Positions 25,705 to 33,546 of a DNA stretch of 64,000 nucleotides are shown here, one piece after another. A model generated the notes under the pieces. That model saw only the letters and a program-made list of their open reading frames with translations, was not told the DNA's origin and did not search any database. The stretch is from the NCBI RefSeq assembly GCF_019104725.1, contig NZ_JAHRXF010000028.1, positions 1 to 64,000 of the forward strand. The letters are read 5' to 3'. Both the position numbers and the translations under genes were made by a program. The stretch comes from Streptomyces corallincola. GTDB lineage: Bacteria; Actinomycetota; Actinomycetes; Streptomycetales; Streptomycetaceae. How positions within the stretch are numbered: the first letter of the stretch is position 1; the number at the start of each line of letters is the position of its first letter.

Positions 25705-27087
25705 GTGAGCGGGTGGGCCGGGCGCAGTGCCGGGGAGATCGCCGCCGCCGTACGCGCGAAGGAGGTGACACCGCGCGAGGTCGTGGCCGCGCACCTGGAG
25801 CGCGTGGCGCGGCTCGACGGCCGGGTGGAGGCGTTCCGTACGGTGCGGGAGGCGGCGGCGCTGGCCGAGGCGGACGAGGTCGGGGCCCGCGCGGACCTGG
25901 GGGAACTGCCGCTGGCCGGGGTGCCGGTGGCGGTGAAGGACAATCTCGCCGTGCGCGGTGAGGCGCTCCGGGACGGCTCGGCAGCCACCTCGGACGCCCC
26001 GTCGTCGGCCGACCACGAGACGGTGGCCCGGCTGCGCGCGGCGGGCGCGGTGGTCGTGGGCCTGACGAACGTTCCCGAGCTGTGCGTGTTCGGCACCACC
26101 GAGGGGCCGTACGGCATCACCCGGAACCCCTGGGACTTCCGGCGTACGGCGGGCGGTTCGTCCGGTGGCAGCGCGGCGGCGGTCGCGGCGGGTTTCGTCC
26201 CGCTCGCGGTCGGCAACGACGGCATGGGTTCGCTGCGCATCCCGGCGGCCAACTGCGGGCTGGTCACGCTGAAGCCGGGGCACGGGGTGGTACCGGCGGG
26301 GATCGGCGCGTGCGACTGGTTCGGCATGTCGGAGAACGGCCCGCTGGCCACCACGGTGGCGGATCTGCGGCTGATGCTCGGGGTACTCGCGGGTGCGGAC
26401 TTCCCGGCCCGTACGGCGCCCGCGCCGCTGCGGGTGGCGGTCTCCGCCCGCAGTCCGCTGGCCGGGATTCCGGTGAGCCGCCCCTACCAGGTCACCGTCC
26501 GGCGCGCGGCGCTGGCGCTGGCCACCGCCGGACACCGGGTCCGGCGCGCCGATCCGCCGTACCCGGCGTCGCTCACCGTGACGGCGATGCGGCACTGGAT
26601 GGCGGGTACGGCGATGGACGCGGAGGATCTCGATCCGGCGCTGCTGACCCGGCGGACCCGGGTGCACGCGGCGGTGGGCCGGCGTTTCGTGGCCGGGGTG
26701 CGCCACGGCGACGCCCGTGAGCGGCTGCGCGACCGGCTGGCGCCGTTCTTCGCGGAGCACGATGTGCTGCTGACCCCGGCGCTCGCTCGCCGGTCCCCGG
26801 TGGCCGGTCCCTGGCACGAGCGGGGCTGGCTGCGCAACGTCGCCGTGAACTCGGCGTACACGCCGTTCACCCCGCCCTGGAACCTGACCGGGTGGCCGGC
26901 GATGGCGGTGCCCTGCGGATCGCTGCCCTCCGGGGCACCGGGTGCCGTCCAGCTCGTGGGTCCGCCCGGTTCGGAGAGTCTGCTGCTGGAGGTGGCGGAG
27001 CAGTTGGAGGCGGGGGTTCCGTGGCGCCGGACGGCTCCGGTCGCGGACGAGGACGGCCGACCGGGGGTCGGGCCGCGGAACGGCTGA
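25705..27087 (+). CDS. amidase-signature family amidohydrolase
   Basis: 460 residues from GTG 25705, which has AGGGGAG six bases upstream; an ATG at 25690 would add five residues. The amidase-signature triad is present: Lys in PVAVKDN (K78), cis-Ser in GGSSGGSAAA (152-153) and the nucleophile Ser in GNDGMGSLRIPA (S176). The last motif has MGS where most members have GGS. The enzyme hydrolyses a C-N amide bond; the substrate is unknown. It is not a GatA: no gatB/gatC genes adjoin it and the C-terminal half is divergent. A very long palindromic terminator follows. Confidence 0.9.
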   Translation: MSGWAGRSAGEIAAAVRAKEVTPREVVAAHLERVARLDGRVEAFRTVREAAALAEADEVGARADLGELPLAGVPVAVKDNLAVRGEALRDGSAATSDAPSSADHETVARLRAAGAVVVGLTNVPELCVFGTTEGPYGITRNPWDFRRTAGGSSGGSAAAVAAGFVPLAVGNDGMGSLRIPAANCGLVTLKPGHGVVPAGIGACDWFGMSENGPLATTVADLRLMLGVLAGADFPARTAPAPLRVAVSARSPLAGIPVSRPYQVTVRRAALALATAGHRVRRADPPYPASLTVTAMRHWMAGTAMDAEDLDPALLTRRTRVHAAVGRRFVAGVRHGDARERLRDRLAPFFAEHDVLLTPALARRSPVAGPWHERGWLRNVAVNSAYTPFTPPWNLTGWPAMAVPCGSLPSGAPGAVQLVGPPGSESLLLEVAEQLEAGVPWRRTAPVADEDGRPGVGPRNG

Positions 27088-27092
27088 TTCCT

Positions 27093-27128
27093 TGCGCCGG
27101 TCACGCCGCGCGCGGCGTGACCGGCGCA
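27093..27128. terminator. 36-base perfect palindrome after the amidase gene
   Basis: 27093-27110 is exactly reverse-complementary to 27111-27128, starting TGCGCCGGTC. It begins five bases after the amidase stop. As RNA this gives a stem of about 16 pairs with a CGCG tetraloop. No U-tract follows. Very likely the amidase terminator. Confidence 0.75.
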
Positions 27129-27167
27129 GGGCGAGCCGTGGCTGAGGGCGAGCCCTGACCGAAGGAG

Positions 27168-27195
27168 AGCCGTGGCCGGAGTACCGGCCACGGCT
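27168..27195. terminator. second hairpin, between amidase and the 57-residue ORF
   Basis: A 12-base stem (AGCCGTGGCCGG, 27168-27179) pairs with 27184-27195 across an AGTA loop. A pyrimidine-rich run follows on the plus strand (TTCTTCTC) and CTCCTTC on the minus strand. It probably terminates the minus-strand small gene ending at 27228, and backs up the palindrome for the amidase transcript. Confidence 0.65.
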
Positions 27196-27227
27196 TCTTC
27201 TCGACGGCCCGGACGCGGACCGGAGGG

Positions 27228-27401
27228 TCAGTCCACGCTGGGCAGGATGTGCGGCTCGGCGAGGTCGTCCTCGTAGCCCGCGAGGCGGATCGGGGCGGAC
27301 CGGGCCCAGACGTCGAGGCTGCCCAGCTCTCCGGGCCTGCGGCGGGATCGCTCGGAACGCTCCGGGGAGATCTGATCTCGCGTCGTCTTTTCTGGTGTCA
27401 C
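27228..27401 (-). CDS. 57-residue conserved-looking small protein of unknown family
   Basis: GTG start at 27401 with a consensus AAGGAG six bases upstream, TGA at 27228-27230. The N-terminal half is polar and basic (TPEKTTRDQISPERSERSRR). The C-terminal half reads GELGSLDVWARSAPIRLAG then YEDDLAEPHILPSVD, with Trp, Arg and an acidic Pro-containing tail. No signal peptide, Cys or membrane helix. The strong ribosome binding site, flanking terminator and Streptomyces-like codon use argue for a real gene. A basic leader followed by a distinct tail would fit a RiPP precursor, but no modifying enzyme is adjacent, so a small regulatory protein is equally possible. Confidence 0.65.
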   Translation of the reverse strand: MTPEKTTRDQISPERSERSRRRPGELGSLDVWARSAPIRLAGYEDDLAEPHILPSVD

Positions 27402-27808
27402 CGCGCACTCCTTATGTGTCGGTCACCCTCGGGCTGTGCCGGACACTCTCGGTCCCGGCACTCGTCGCCCGGTCGGGTCTGGATGAAAGGCCAGTTCGGA
27501 CGCGGTGGCGCCGGTTCCTCGCGGCGGAGCGGACATGGTCGTGCCGCTCGCCCCGGTACGGACAGTGGGTGTGGGTGAGGTCCCGTACTGTGGTCCGTCG
27601 CCCTCAGGTTAACCAGATGAGCGGACACGCGCTCGATAGGGAGCGTAAACAAGCTGTCACCATCGTGCGTCGCGGAGGCCCGCGAGAGCCCCCAATATGC
27701 CGCTTGGCGGAGCAAAACGCACATTACGGAGACGCGAGTGAATTCACCCACTCGGCGCACTTCGCAGAACATCCGTGCGAACGAGAACACGGCTCCGGGC
27801 ACGCGAAA
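27402..27808. promoter_or_regulatory. intergenic region upstream of the 57-residue ORF
   Basis: About 400 bases with relatively high A/T for this genome, notably 27600-27745. It should hold the minus-strand promoter of the 27228-27401 gene. Open frames here (for example a GTG at 27738 preceded by GGAG, plus strand) run through the downstream terminator and into the 3' end of the SDR gene, so I do not accept them as genes. No clear -35/-10 pair was identified. Confidence 0.35.
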
Positions 27809-27837
27809 AGCGGCTCCGGCGTGTTGCCGGAGCCGCT
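27809..27837 (-). terminator. intrinsic terminator of the SDR-like gene
   Basis: A 12-base perfect stem, AGCGGCTCCGGC (27809-27820) with 27826-27837, and a 5-base loop. Read on the minus strand the stem is followed directly by TTTTCG, giving a stem plus U-run. It lies about 50 bases after the minus-strand stop at 27889. Confidence 0.8.
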
Positions 27838-27888
27838 GCTCACCGGGGGACGACAGCGGCACTCAGTGCCGTATCAGCCCTGGTGGGG

Positions 27889-29400
27889 CTACCACTTGCC
27901 CGGTGCGTAGTCCTTCATGAAGACGCCGTACAGGTCCTCGCCGGTCTCCCCGCGCACGATCGGGTCGTACACCCGGGCGGCGCCGTCCACCAGGTCCAGC
28001 GGGGCGTGGAACCCGGCGTCGGCGAGCCGCACCTTGTCGGGGTGCGGGCGCTCGTCGGTGATCCAGCCGGTGTCCACGGCGGTCATCAGGATGCCGTCCT
28101 TCTCGAACATCTCCTGGGCGCTGGTGCGGGTGAGCATGTTCAGGGCGGCCTTGGCCATGTTGGTGTGCGGGTGCCCGGCGCCCTTGTAGCCGCGGTCGAA
28201 GACGCCCTCCATCGCGGAGACGTTCACGACGTAGGTGCGGCGGGCCGGGGAGGCCGCCATCAGCGGACGCAACCGGCTGATCAGGATGAACGGCGCGGTC
28301 GAGTTGCAGAGCTGCACCTCCAGCAGCTCCACGGGCGTGACCTCGTCCACCGTCTGCACCCAGCTGTTGGTGTCGTGCAGGTCGGGCACCAGGCCGCCCG
28401 CGTCGATCGCCGTACCGGCGGCGATCCGCTCCAGCGAGGCGGAGCCGGAGACCAGGGCGAGACCGGTGACGTCCTGCGCGGTGAGCGCGCCGGACCCGGC
28501 GACGGGCAGCTGTGCGACGGCGCCCGAGCCGAACCCGCCGATCACCTCGGCGGCGGGCAGCTCACCGGCGGGCAGCGGCCCGGACTCGGCGCCGACCAGC
28601 TCGCTGTACGCCTGCGGGGAACGCCGTACGGTCTGCGCCGCGTTGTTGATCAGGATGTCGAGGCGGCCCTCGGCGGCGACCGAGTCGGCGAGGGCGACGA
28701 CCTGCGCCGGGTCGCGCAGATCGAGGCCGACAATCTTCAGCCGGTGAATCCACTCGTCGCTGTCGGGCATGGCCTTGAAACGGCGGATCGCGTCGTTGGG
28801 GAAGCGCGTAGTGATGGTGGTGTGCGCGCCGTCCCGCAGCAGCCGCAGCGCGATGTACATGCCGATCTTGGCCCGGCCGCCGGTGAGCAGGGCGCGCTTG
28901 CCGCTGAGGTCGGCGCGCACGTCCCGCTTGGCCCGGTTCTCGGCCGCGCAGCCGGGACAGAGCTGGTGGTAGAAGTAGTCCACCTCGACGTAGCGGGTCT
29001 TGCAGGTGTAGCAGGAGCGCGGGCGCTGGAGTATCCCGGCGAGCCTGCCCTCCTCGATCTTGGAGGAGGGCAGGATGCCCTCGGTCTCGTCGTCGATGCG
29101 CTCGGCGGAGCCGGTGGCGGTGGCCTCGGTGACGGCGCGGTCGTGCGCGGTCTTGGCGGCCCGGCGATCCTGGCGGCGGCGCTGCTTGACCGTGCGGTAG
29201 ATGTGCGAGGTGGCCCGGCGGACCTGGATCGCGTCGGGGTGGTCCACGTCGATCTCGTCCAGCTCCCGCAGGACGCTCAGGCAGACCGCGAGGCGTTCGG
29301 GGTCGATGCCGGGGCCGTGGACGATGTCGTCCACGGCGGTGTCCGCGGGGACACCCTCCATGATCTCCGTGGACGCGGAACCGTCCTCTGTCACCGTCAT
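27889..29400 (-). CDS. SDR-fold protein with N-terminal zinc ribbon and non-canonical active site
   Basis: 503 residues from ATG 29400; a GTG at 29424 is an alternative start. An N-terminal helical region (1-125) is followed by a Cys4 ribbon (C130, C133, C148, C151; SCYTCKTRY and LCPGCA). A Rossmann domain follows: LLTGGRAKIG (172-180) for NAD(P) binding and ILINNAAQTV. The Ser motif NVSAMEG is present, but where SDRs have YxxxK this protein has TNMAK: T413 replaces the catalytic Tyr and K417 is kept. About 90 extra residues are inserted after NNAAQ. Either catalysis is altered or the protein is a non-enzymatic or scaffold member. No operon partner lies within 130 bases. Confidence 0.85.
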   Translation of the reverse strand: MTVTEDGSASTEIMEGVPADTAVDDIVHGPGIDPERLAVCLSVLRELDEIDVDHPDAIQVRRATSHIYRTVKQRRRQDRRAAKTAHDRAVTEATATGSAERIDDETEGILPSSKIEEGRLAGILQRPRSCYTCKTRYVEVDYFYHQLCPGCAAENRAKRDVRADLSGKRALLTGGRAKIGMYIALRLLRDGAHTTITTRFPNDAIRRFKAMPDSDEWIHRLKIVGLDLRDPAQVVALADSVAAEGRLDILINNAAQTVRRSPQAYSELVGAESGPLPAGELPAAEVIGGFGSGAVAQLPVAGSGALTAQDVTGLALVSGSASLERIAAGTAIDAGGLVPDLHDTNSWVQTVDEVTPVELLEVQLCNSTAPFILISRLRPLMAASPARRTYVVNVSAMEGVFDRGYKGAGHPHTNMAKAALNMLTRTSAQEMFEKDGILMTAVDTGWITDERPHPDKVRLADAGFHAPLDLVDGAARVYDPIVRGETGEDLYGVFMKDYAPGKW

Positions 29401-29535
29401 CGCGCTGCCGCTTTCCCTGGTCACCCGTGCGGCGCTCCAAGTCGCGTCCGCCGTCGAACGGGGGATTTTACGGAGCGCCGGGCCGAACGGCCAAACCCGG
29501 ACGGTTCCGGGCCGCCGTGCGCGGGGTGCGCGGGG

Positions 29536-30867
29536 TCACTTCGCGCAGATCTCGACCAGCTCGGCCGCCTCCTCGCGCAGGGCCCGCGCGAACACGTCGA
29601 GGTCGGGGACGGCCCGCGCGTCGGCGACCAGCCCGTAGTGGACGCGCCCCTGATAGGTGGAGATGGCGACGGCCAGGGACTGGCCCGGCGCGAGCGGGGC
29701 GAACGGGTAGACCTCGGTGAGCCGGTGGCCGCCGAGGTCGAGGCCGATCGCGGGCATGGGCACGCTGGTGACGAGGATGTCGAACCAGAGCCGGGCCGCC
29801 TGGCCGACCAGCGGTCCGCCGAGCCGGTGCGCGAGGGTCGGCACATGGTCGGCGAGCAGCGCCACCGCGCCCGCGCCCCGGTCGGGTCCGGCGTCCTTGT
29901 TGCGGGCCATCGCGGTGCGCACGGTGTCGATCCGGCGCAGCGGGTCCGCCTCCCCCACCGGCAGCGGGGTCAGATAGCCGGAGAGCCGGTTGCCGGGCGG
30001 CTGCGCACCGCGCGGACGGCGCCGGGAGACCGGCACCAGGGCACGCGGCGCGACCCCGTCGCTGCCGTCGCCGCGCTCGTCCAGCCAGCGCCGCAGCGCA
30101 CCGGCGACCACCGCGATCAGCACGTCGTTGACGGTGCCGCCGGTGGTCTTGCGGACCCGGTGCACGTCGTCGATGTCCAGGACGGCACCGGCGGTCCGGC
30201 GGGTGCCGCTGGGCTCGGAGGTCAGCGCGGACGAGGGGCGCATCCCGAGGGTGGAGCGGGCCAGCGCGCTGCCGATGTCCAGCGCGCGGCCCGCGTCGGA
30301 GACGGCGCCGCGCAGCAGTCCGGGGAGCCGGCCGGGCAGCGCGCGGACCTCGGTGAGCAGGTCGCGGGGCGGATCGGCGGGGCGCGGGCCGCGTTCGGGC
30401 AGGTCCACGGGGTCGAGCAGCCCGGCGGCGAGCCGCAGCGCGCGCAGCCCGTCGGCGAGGGCGTGGTGGAAGGTGAACAGCACCGCGAAGGAGACCCCGT
30501 CCGCGCCGGGCAGCACATGCGCCTCCCACGGCGGCCGTCCGCGCTCCAGCGGGCGGCGCATCAGGTGTCCGGCGACGGCGTGGAAGTCGTCGGTGGGCGC
30601 GTGCAGGCGGACGTGGTTCAGCGGGTCGAAGTCCGGGTCTGGCTCGCGCGCCGCGCCGCCGAAGGCGAGTGGCTGCCACAGGTCGCGGATGCGCATCCGC
30701 AGACCGGGGACGGCGGCGGCACGCGCGGCGAGCAGGTCGGCGGCGTGCGCGCCCGCGGTGGGCGAGTGGGCCGCGAAGACGCCGAGCGCCCCGAGATGCA
30801 TGGGGTGACGTGCGGACTCGATGTTCCAGAAGGCGAGATCGAGCGGGGCGAGCAGATCGGAAGTCAC
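29536..30867 (-). CDS. wax ester synthase/diacylglycerol acyltransferase (WS/DGAT) family protein
   Basis: 443 residues. The acyltransferase motif HHxxxDG appears as HHALADG, about residue 139-145, with PLERGRPPWEAHVLPG before it. Later motifs are TVNDVLIAVVAGALRRWL and RNKDAGPD, and VTSVPMPAIGLDLGGHRLTEVYPFAPL near the C-terminus. The family esterifies diacylglycerol or fatty alcohols with acyl-CoA to make storage lipid. Streptomyces store triacylglycerol, so a DGAT role is reasonable; other acyl acceptors are possible. Probably monocistronic, between the GH92 and SDR-like genes. Confidence 0.88.
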   Translation of the reverse strand: MTSDLLAPLDLAFWNIESARHPMHLGALGVFAAHSPTAGAHAADLLAARAAAVPGLRMRIRDLWQPLAFGGAAREPDPDFDPLNHVRLHAPTDDFHAVAGHLMRRPLERGRPPWEAHVLPGADGVSFAVLFTFHHALADGLRALRLAAGLLDPVDLPERGPRPADPPRDLLTEVRALPGRLPGLLRGAVSDAGRALDIGSALARSTLGMRPSSALTSEPSGTRRTAGAVLDIDDVHRVRKTTGGTVNDVLIAVVAGALRRWLDERGDGSDGVAPRALVPVSRRRPRGAQPPGNRLSGYLTPLPVGEADPLRRIDTVRTAMARNKDAGPDRGAGAVALLADHVPTLAHRLGGPLVGQAARLWFDILVTSVPMPAIGLDLGGHRLTEVYPFAPLAPGQSLAVAISTYQGRVHYGLVADARAVPDLDVFARALREEAAELVEICAK

Positions 30868-30976
30868 GGTGTGCCTCGCGTGGGAGACGGGTGGGGTCTG
30901 CGGTCGGACCAGTCAAGCCCCGGCCCGCGATCACGGTCAAGTACGGGCGCGCTACGCTCAGTTAACGCCAGGTAAA

Positions 30977-31003
30977 GTCCCGCCCCTCGGGAAGGGGCGG
31001 GAC
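30977..31003 (-). terminator. intrinsic terminator of the GH92 gene
   Basis: An 11-base perfect stem, GTCCCGCCCCT (30977-30987) with 30993-31003, and a 5-base loop. It lies 18 bases after the GH92 stop. On the minus strand it is followed by TTTACC, a short U-run. Confidence 0.75.
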
Positions 31004-31020
31004 ACACGGGACGCCGGAGG

Positions 31021-33342
31021 TCACCTCAGTACCGGTGGTGCCGCCTGGGGCGAGGTGCCCCACCCGGACGGGCGCGGGCCGACCGTGAACGCGATTGTGC
31101 GGGCGGCGCGCAGGGCGCGGGTCGTCAGATAGGTGCGGTCCAGCGGGGTGCCGTCGGTGCGGACGGACCGGGTGTACCGGTCGGTGGCCGAGGTGCCGGG
31201 CGCGGTGACGGTGAGCCGCCCGCCGGGCCACCAGCGCCGGTCCAGGGCGAGGTCCACCCGGTCGAACACCGGCGTGGACAGGCCCCACGTGTCGTGGCCG
31301 GGCTGCACCGGGAACAGGCCGATCGAGGACAGCACGTGCCAGGCGGACATGGTGCCCAGGTCGTCGTTGCCGGTCATGCCGGTGGGCCCGTCGGTGAAGA
31401 GGGTGAGCGCCGCGTGCACCACGTCGGTGGTCTTCCAGGGCTGCCCGGTGGAGAGATAGGTGTACGGCGCGATCAGGTCGGGCTCGTTCATCGGGTTGTA
31501 CTTGTCCGCGTTGTAGTAGTCGTACGCGCCGCCGTGCACCCACACCTCGCGGGCCGTGCGGGCGGGGTCGGCGAGCAGCCGGTCGTACGCGAAGAACGCG
31601 TCCAGGCGGTCGTTGGCGGCGCGCGGTCCGCCGATCAGCCCCACCATGCCGGGGATGTCTTGCGGGACCAGCCACTGGTACTGCCAGGCGGTGCCCTCGT
31701 GGAAGCCGGTGCCGCGTGCCGGGTCGGCCGGTCCGACGAAGGCGCCGGAGGTGTCGCGGGCGCGGAAGAAGCCGGTGGAGGGGTCGAAGACGTTGCGGTA
31801 GTTGCGCGAGCGGGCCGCGTAGCGGGCGGCGTCCTCGCGGTGGCCGAGGTCGCGGGCCATCTGGCCGAGCATCGCGTCGGAGAGCGCGTACTCCAGGGTG
31901 ACCGAGGCGCCGTGGTGGTAGTCGGAGTCGCCCACCTTGGCGTACGGCTTCCCGGCCACGTACGGCGCCCAGCCGTGCGCCAGGTACTCGGCGTTGGACT
32001 CGCGCCCCACCCCCGGGTACGCGGCGGGCGGCACCCCGTCGGCGTTCTTGCGCAGCGCACGGTAGGCGCGCTCCTCGAACCCCTTGAGCAGGCCCATGTG
32101 GTGGGCGGTGGTGAGGAACGGCGTGACCGGGTCGCCGCTCATGATGTTCGTCTCGACCGGCCCGTAGCCCCACTTGGGCAGCCAGCCGCCGTCCTCGTCC
32201 ACCGTGACGACCGACAGGGCCATGTCCCGTGCCTCGCGCGGGGCGAGCAGCGCGAGCAGTTGGGCCTGGGTGCGGTACGTGTCCCACAGCGACCAGTTCT
32301 GGTAGTACGTGAACCCCCGTGCGCGGTGCGGCCGTTGGTCCCAGCCGGTGTAGCGCCCGTCGGCGTCGTCCCCGATGTTCGGCGCGAGGAAGGACCGGTA
32401 CAGCGAGGAGTAGAACGTACGGCGCAGCGCCGGGTCGCCGCCCTGGACGCGCACGGTGGCGAGCCGCCGCTCCCACAGCTCCCGCGCCCGCTCCCGCACG
32501 GCGTCGAACGAACGCCCGCCCTCCGCACGGAGGTTGACGGCGGCGCCGCGCGGATCGGTGTACGACAGCGCGGTGGTGACCTCGACGGTGCGGTTCCGGG
32601 TGGTGTCGAACCGCAGATAGGCGCCGCCGCTCCCGGTCCGGGCGCCCGGTGCGACGGCGGCGCCGTCCCAGGTGCCGTACGCGGTGAAGGGGCGGCTGAA
32701 CCGGGTGAGGGTGTGCACGGTGTACGGGCCGGAGTCCCGGCAGAAGCCGTGCCCGGTGATGGTGGTGCGCACGGTGCGGTCGTCGAGGATCTCGACCGAG
32801 CTGCGCACCGGCTTGTGCAGCGACTGGGCCGCGTTCAGCAGGACGTTGGCCTTGGCGGTGGCCGGGAAGGTGTAGCGCTGCACCCCGGTGCGCTCGGTGG
32901 CGGTCAGCTCGGCGCGGATGCCGGAGTCGAGGCGGACCCGGTAGTAGCCGGGGCTCGCCTCCTCGTCGGCGTGCGAGAACCTGGCGGCGTACGCGGCGTA
33001 GTCGGTGCGGGTGACCTCGTCGGTGGTGGGCAGCACGGGCAGGTCTCCGCCGATCCGGCAGCCGACGCCCGAGAGGTGGACCAGGGAGAAGCCCCGGACG
33101 CGGTTCTGGGTCCAGTCGTAGCCGGTGCTGTGGCCGGTGTCGGGCGAGAGCTGCACCATGCCGAAGGGCACGGCGGCGCCGGGGAAGGTGTTGCCCTCGT
33201 TCTGGCTCCCGATGAAGGGGTTGACCAGATCGGTGAGGTGGCCGTCGGTCCGCTCGGCGGCGCCCACTGCGGGGGTGGCGATCAGCGCGGACGCTGCCAT
33301 CACCCCGGCCAGGCACAGCCGTGTGCGCCGGGTCCCTCTCAT
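31021..33342 (-). CDS. GH92 exo-alpha-mannosidase, secreted
   Basis: 773 residues from ATG 33342, with GGAGG nine bases upstream; the frame also offers ATG 33369 and 33381. Sec-type signal peptide (MRGTRRTRLCLAGVMAA..., cleavage near AVGAAE). The N-terminal beta domain begins LVNPFIGSQNEGNTFPGA and PFGMVQLSPDTGHSTGYDW. The catalytic (alpha/alpha)6 part has WSLWDTYRTQAQLLALL, NEPDLIAPYTYLSTGQPWKT and TGNDDLGTMSAWHVLSSIG, all GH92 hallmarks. The family is calcium-dependent, inverting and specific for alpha-mannosides. Outside the cell it could trim high-mannose glycans before or after GH85 release, but it is 8 kb from that operon and no matching operator was found in front of it. Confidence 0.94.
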   Translation of the reverse strand: MRGTRRTRLCLAGVMAASALIATPAVGAAERTDGHLTDLVNPFIGSQNEGNTFPGAAVPFGMVQLSPDTGHSTGYDWTQNRVRGFSLVHLSGVGCRIGGDLPVLPTTDEVTRTDYAAYAARFSHADEEASPGYYRVRLDSGIRAELTATERTGVQRYTFPATAKANVLLNAAQSLHKPVRSSVEILDDRTVRTTITGHGFCRDSGPYTVHTLTRFSRPFTAYGTWDGAAVAPGARTGSGGAYLRFDTTRNRTVEVTTALSYTDPRGAAVNLRAEGGRSFDAVRERARELWERRLATVRVQGGDPALRRTFYSSLYRSFLAPNIGDDADGRYTGWDQRPHRARGFTYYQNWSLWDTYRTQAQLLALLAPREARDMALSVVTVDEDGGWLPKWGYGPVETNIMSGDPVTPFLTTAHHMGLLKGFEERAYRALRKNADGVPPAAYPGVGRESNAEYLAHGWAPYVAGKPYAKVGDSDYHHGASVTLEYALSDAMLGQMARDLGHREDAARYAARSRNYRNVFDPSTGFFRARDTSGAFVGPADPARGTGFHEGTAWQYQWLVPQDIPGMVGLIGGPRAANDRLDAFFAYDRLLADPARTAREVWVHGGAYDYYNADKYNPMNEPDLIAPYTYLSTGQPWKTTDVVHAALTLFTDGPTGMTGNDDLGTMSAWHVLSSIGLFPVQPGHDTWGLSTPVFDRVDLALDRRWWPGGRLTVTAPGTSATDRYTRSVRTDGTPLDRTYLTTRALRAARTIAFTVGPRPSGWGTSPQAAPPVLR

Positions 33343-33492
33343 CTCGGATGACCTCCGGAGGTTCGACATCGTTGCCTGCATCGTGCGGGGCGAACGGCGT
33401 GAACCGGGGCATACCCGGAAGAATGTGTCGGCGCGTCGCGCGGATGGCCGCGCCGGCGGTGGCGGTGCCGGGGGTGGAGTACGCGGGGACGC

Positions 33493-33523
33493 GCGCGGGG
33501 GCGGTACGGTCCCGCCCCCGCGC
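33493..33523. terminator. hairpin after glgC
   Basis: A 12-base stem (GCGCGGGGGCGG, 33493-33504, with 33512-33523) and a 7-base loop, 24 bases beyond the glgC stop on the minus strand. No U-tract. Confidence 0.5.
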
Positions 33524-33546
33524 GGGGACGGCGGTGCGACGGCCGG

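Noticed and set aside
27738..27920. 60-codon plus-strand ORF with GTG start preceded by GGAG
   Set aside because: It reads through the perfect minus-strand terminator hairpin (27809-27837) and into the 3' end of the SDR-like gene, with no family similarity.
27775..30975. 1066-codon open frame on the plus strand
   Set aside because: Antisense to the SDR-like and WS/DGAT genes and crosses the terminator at 27809. Composition is that of a shadow frame.
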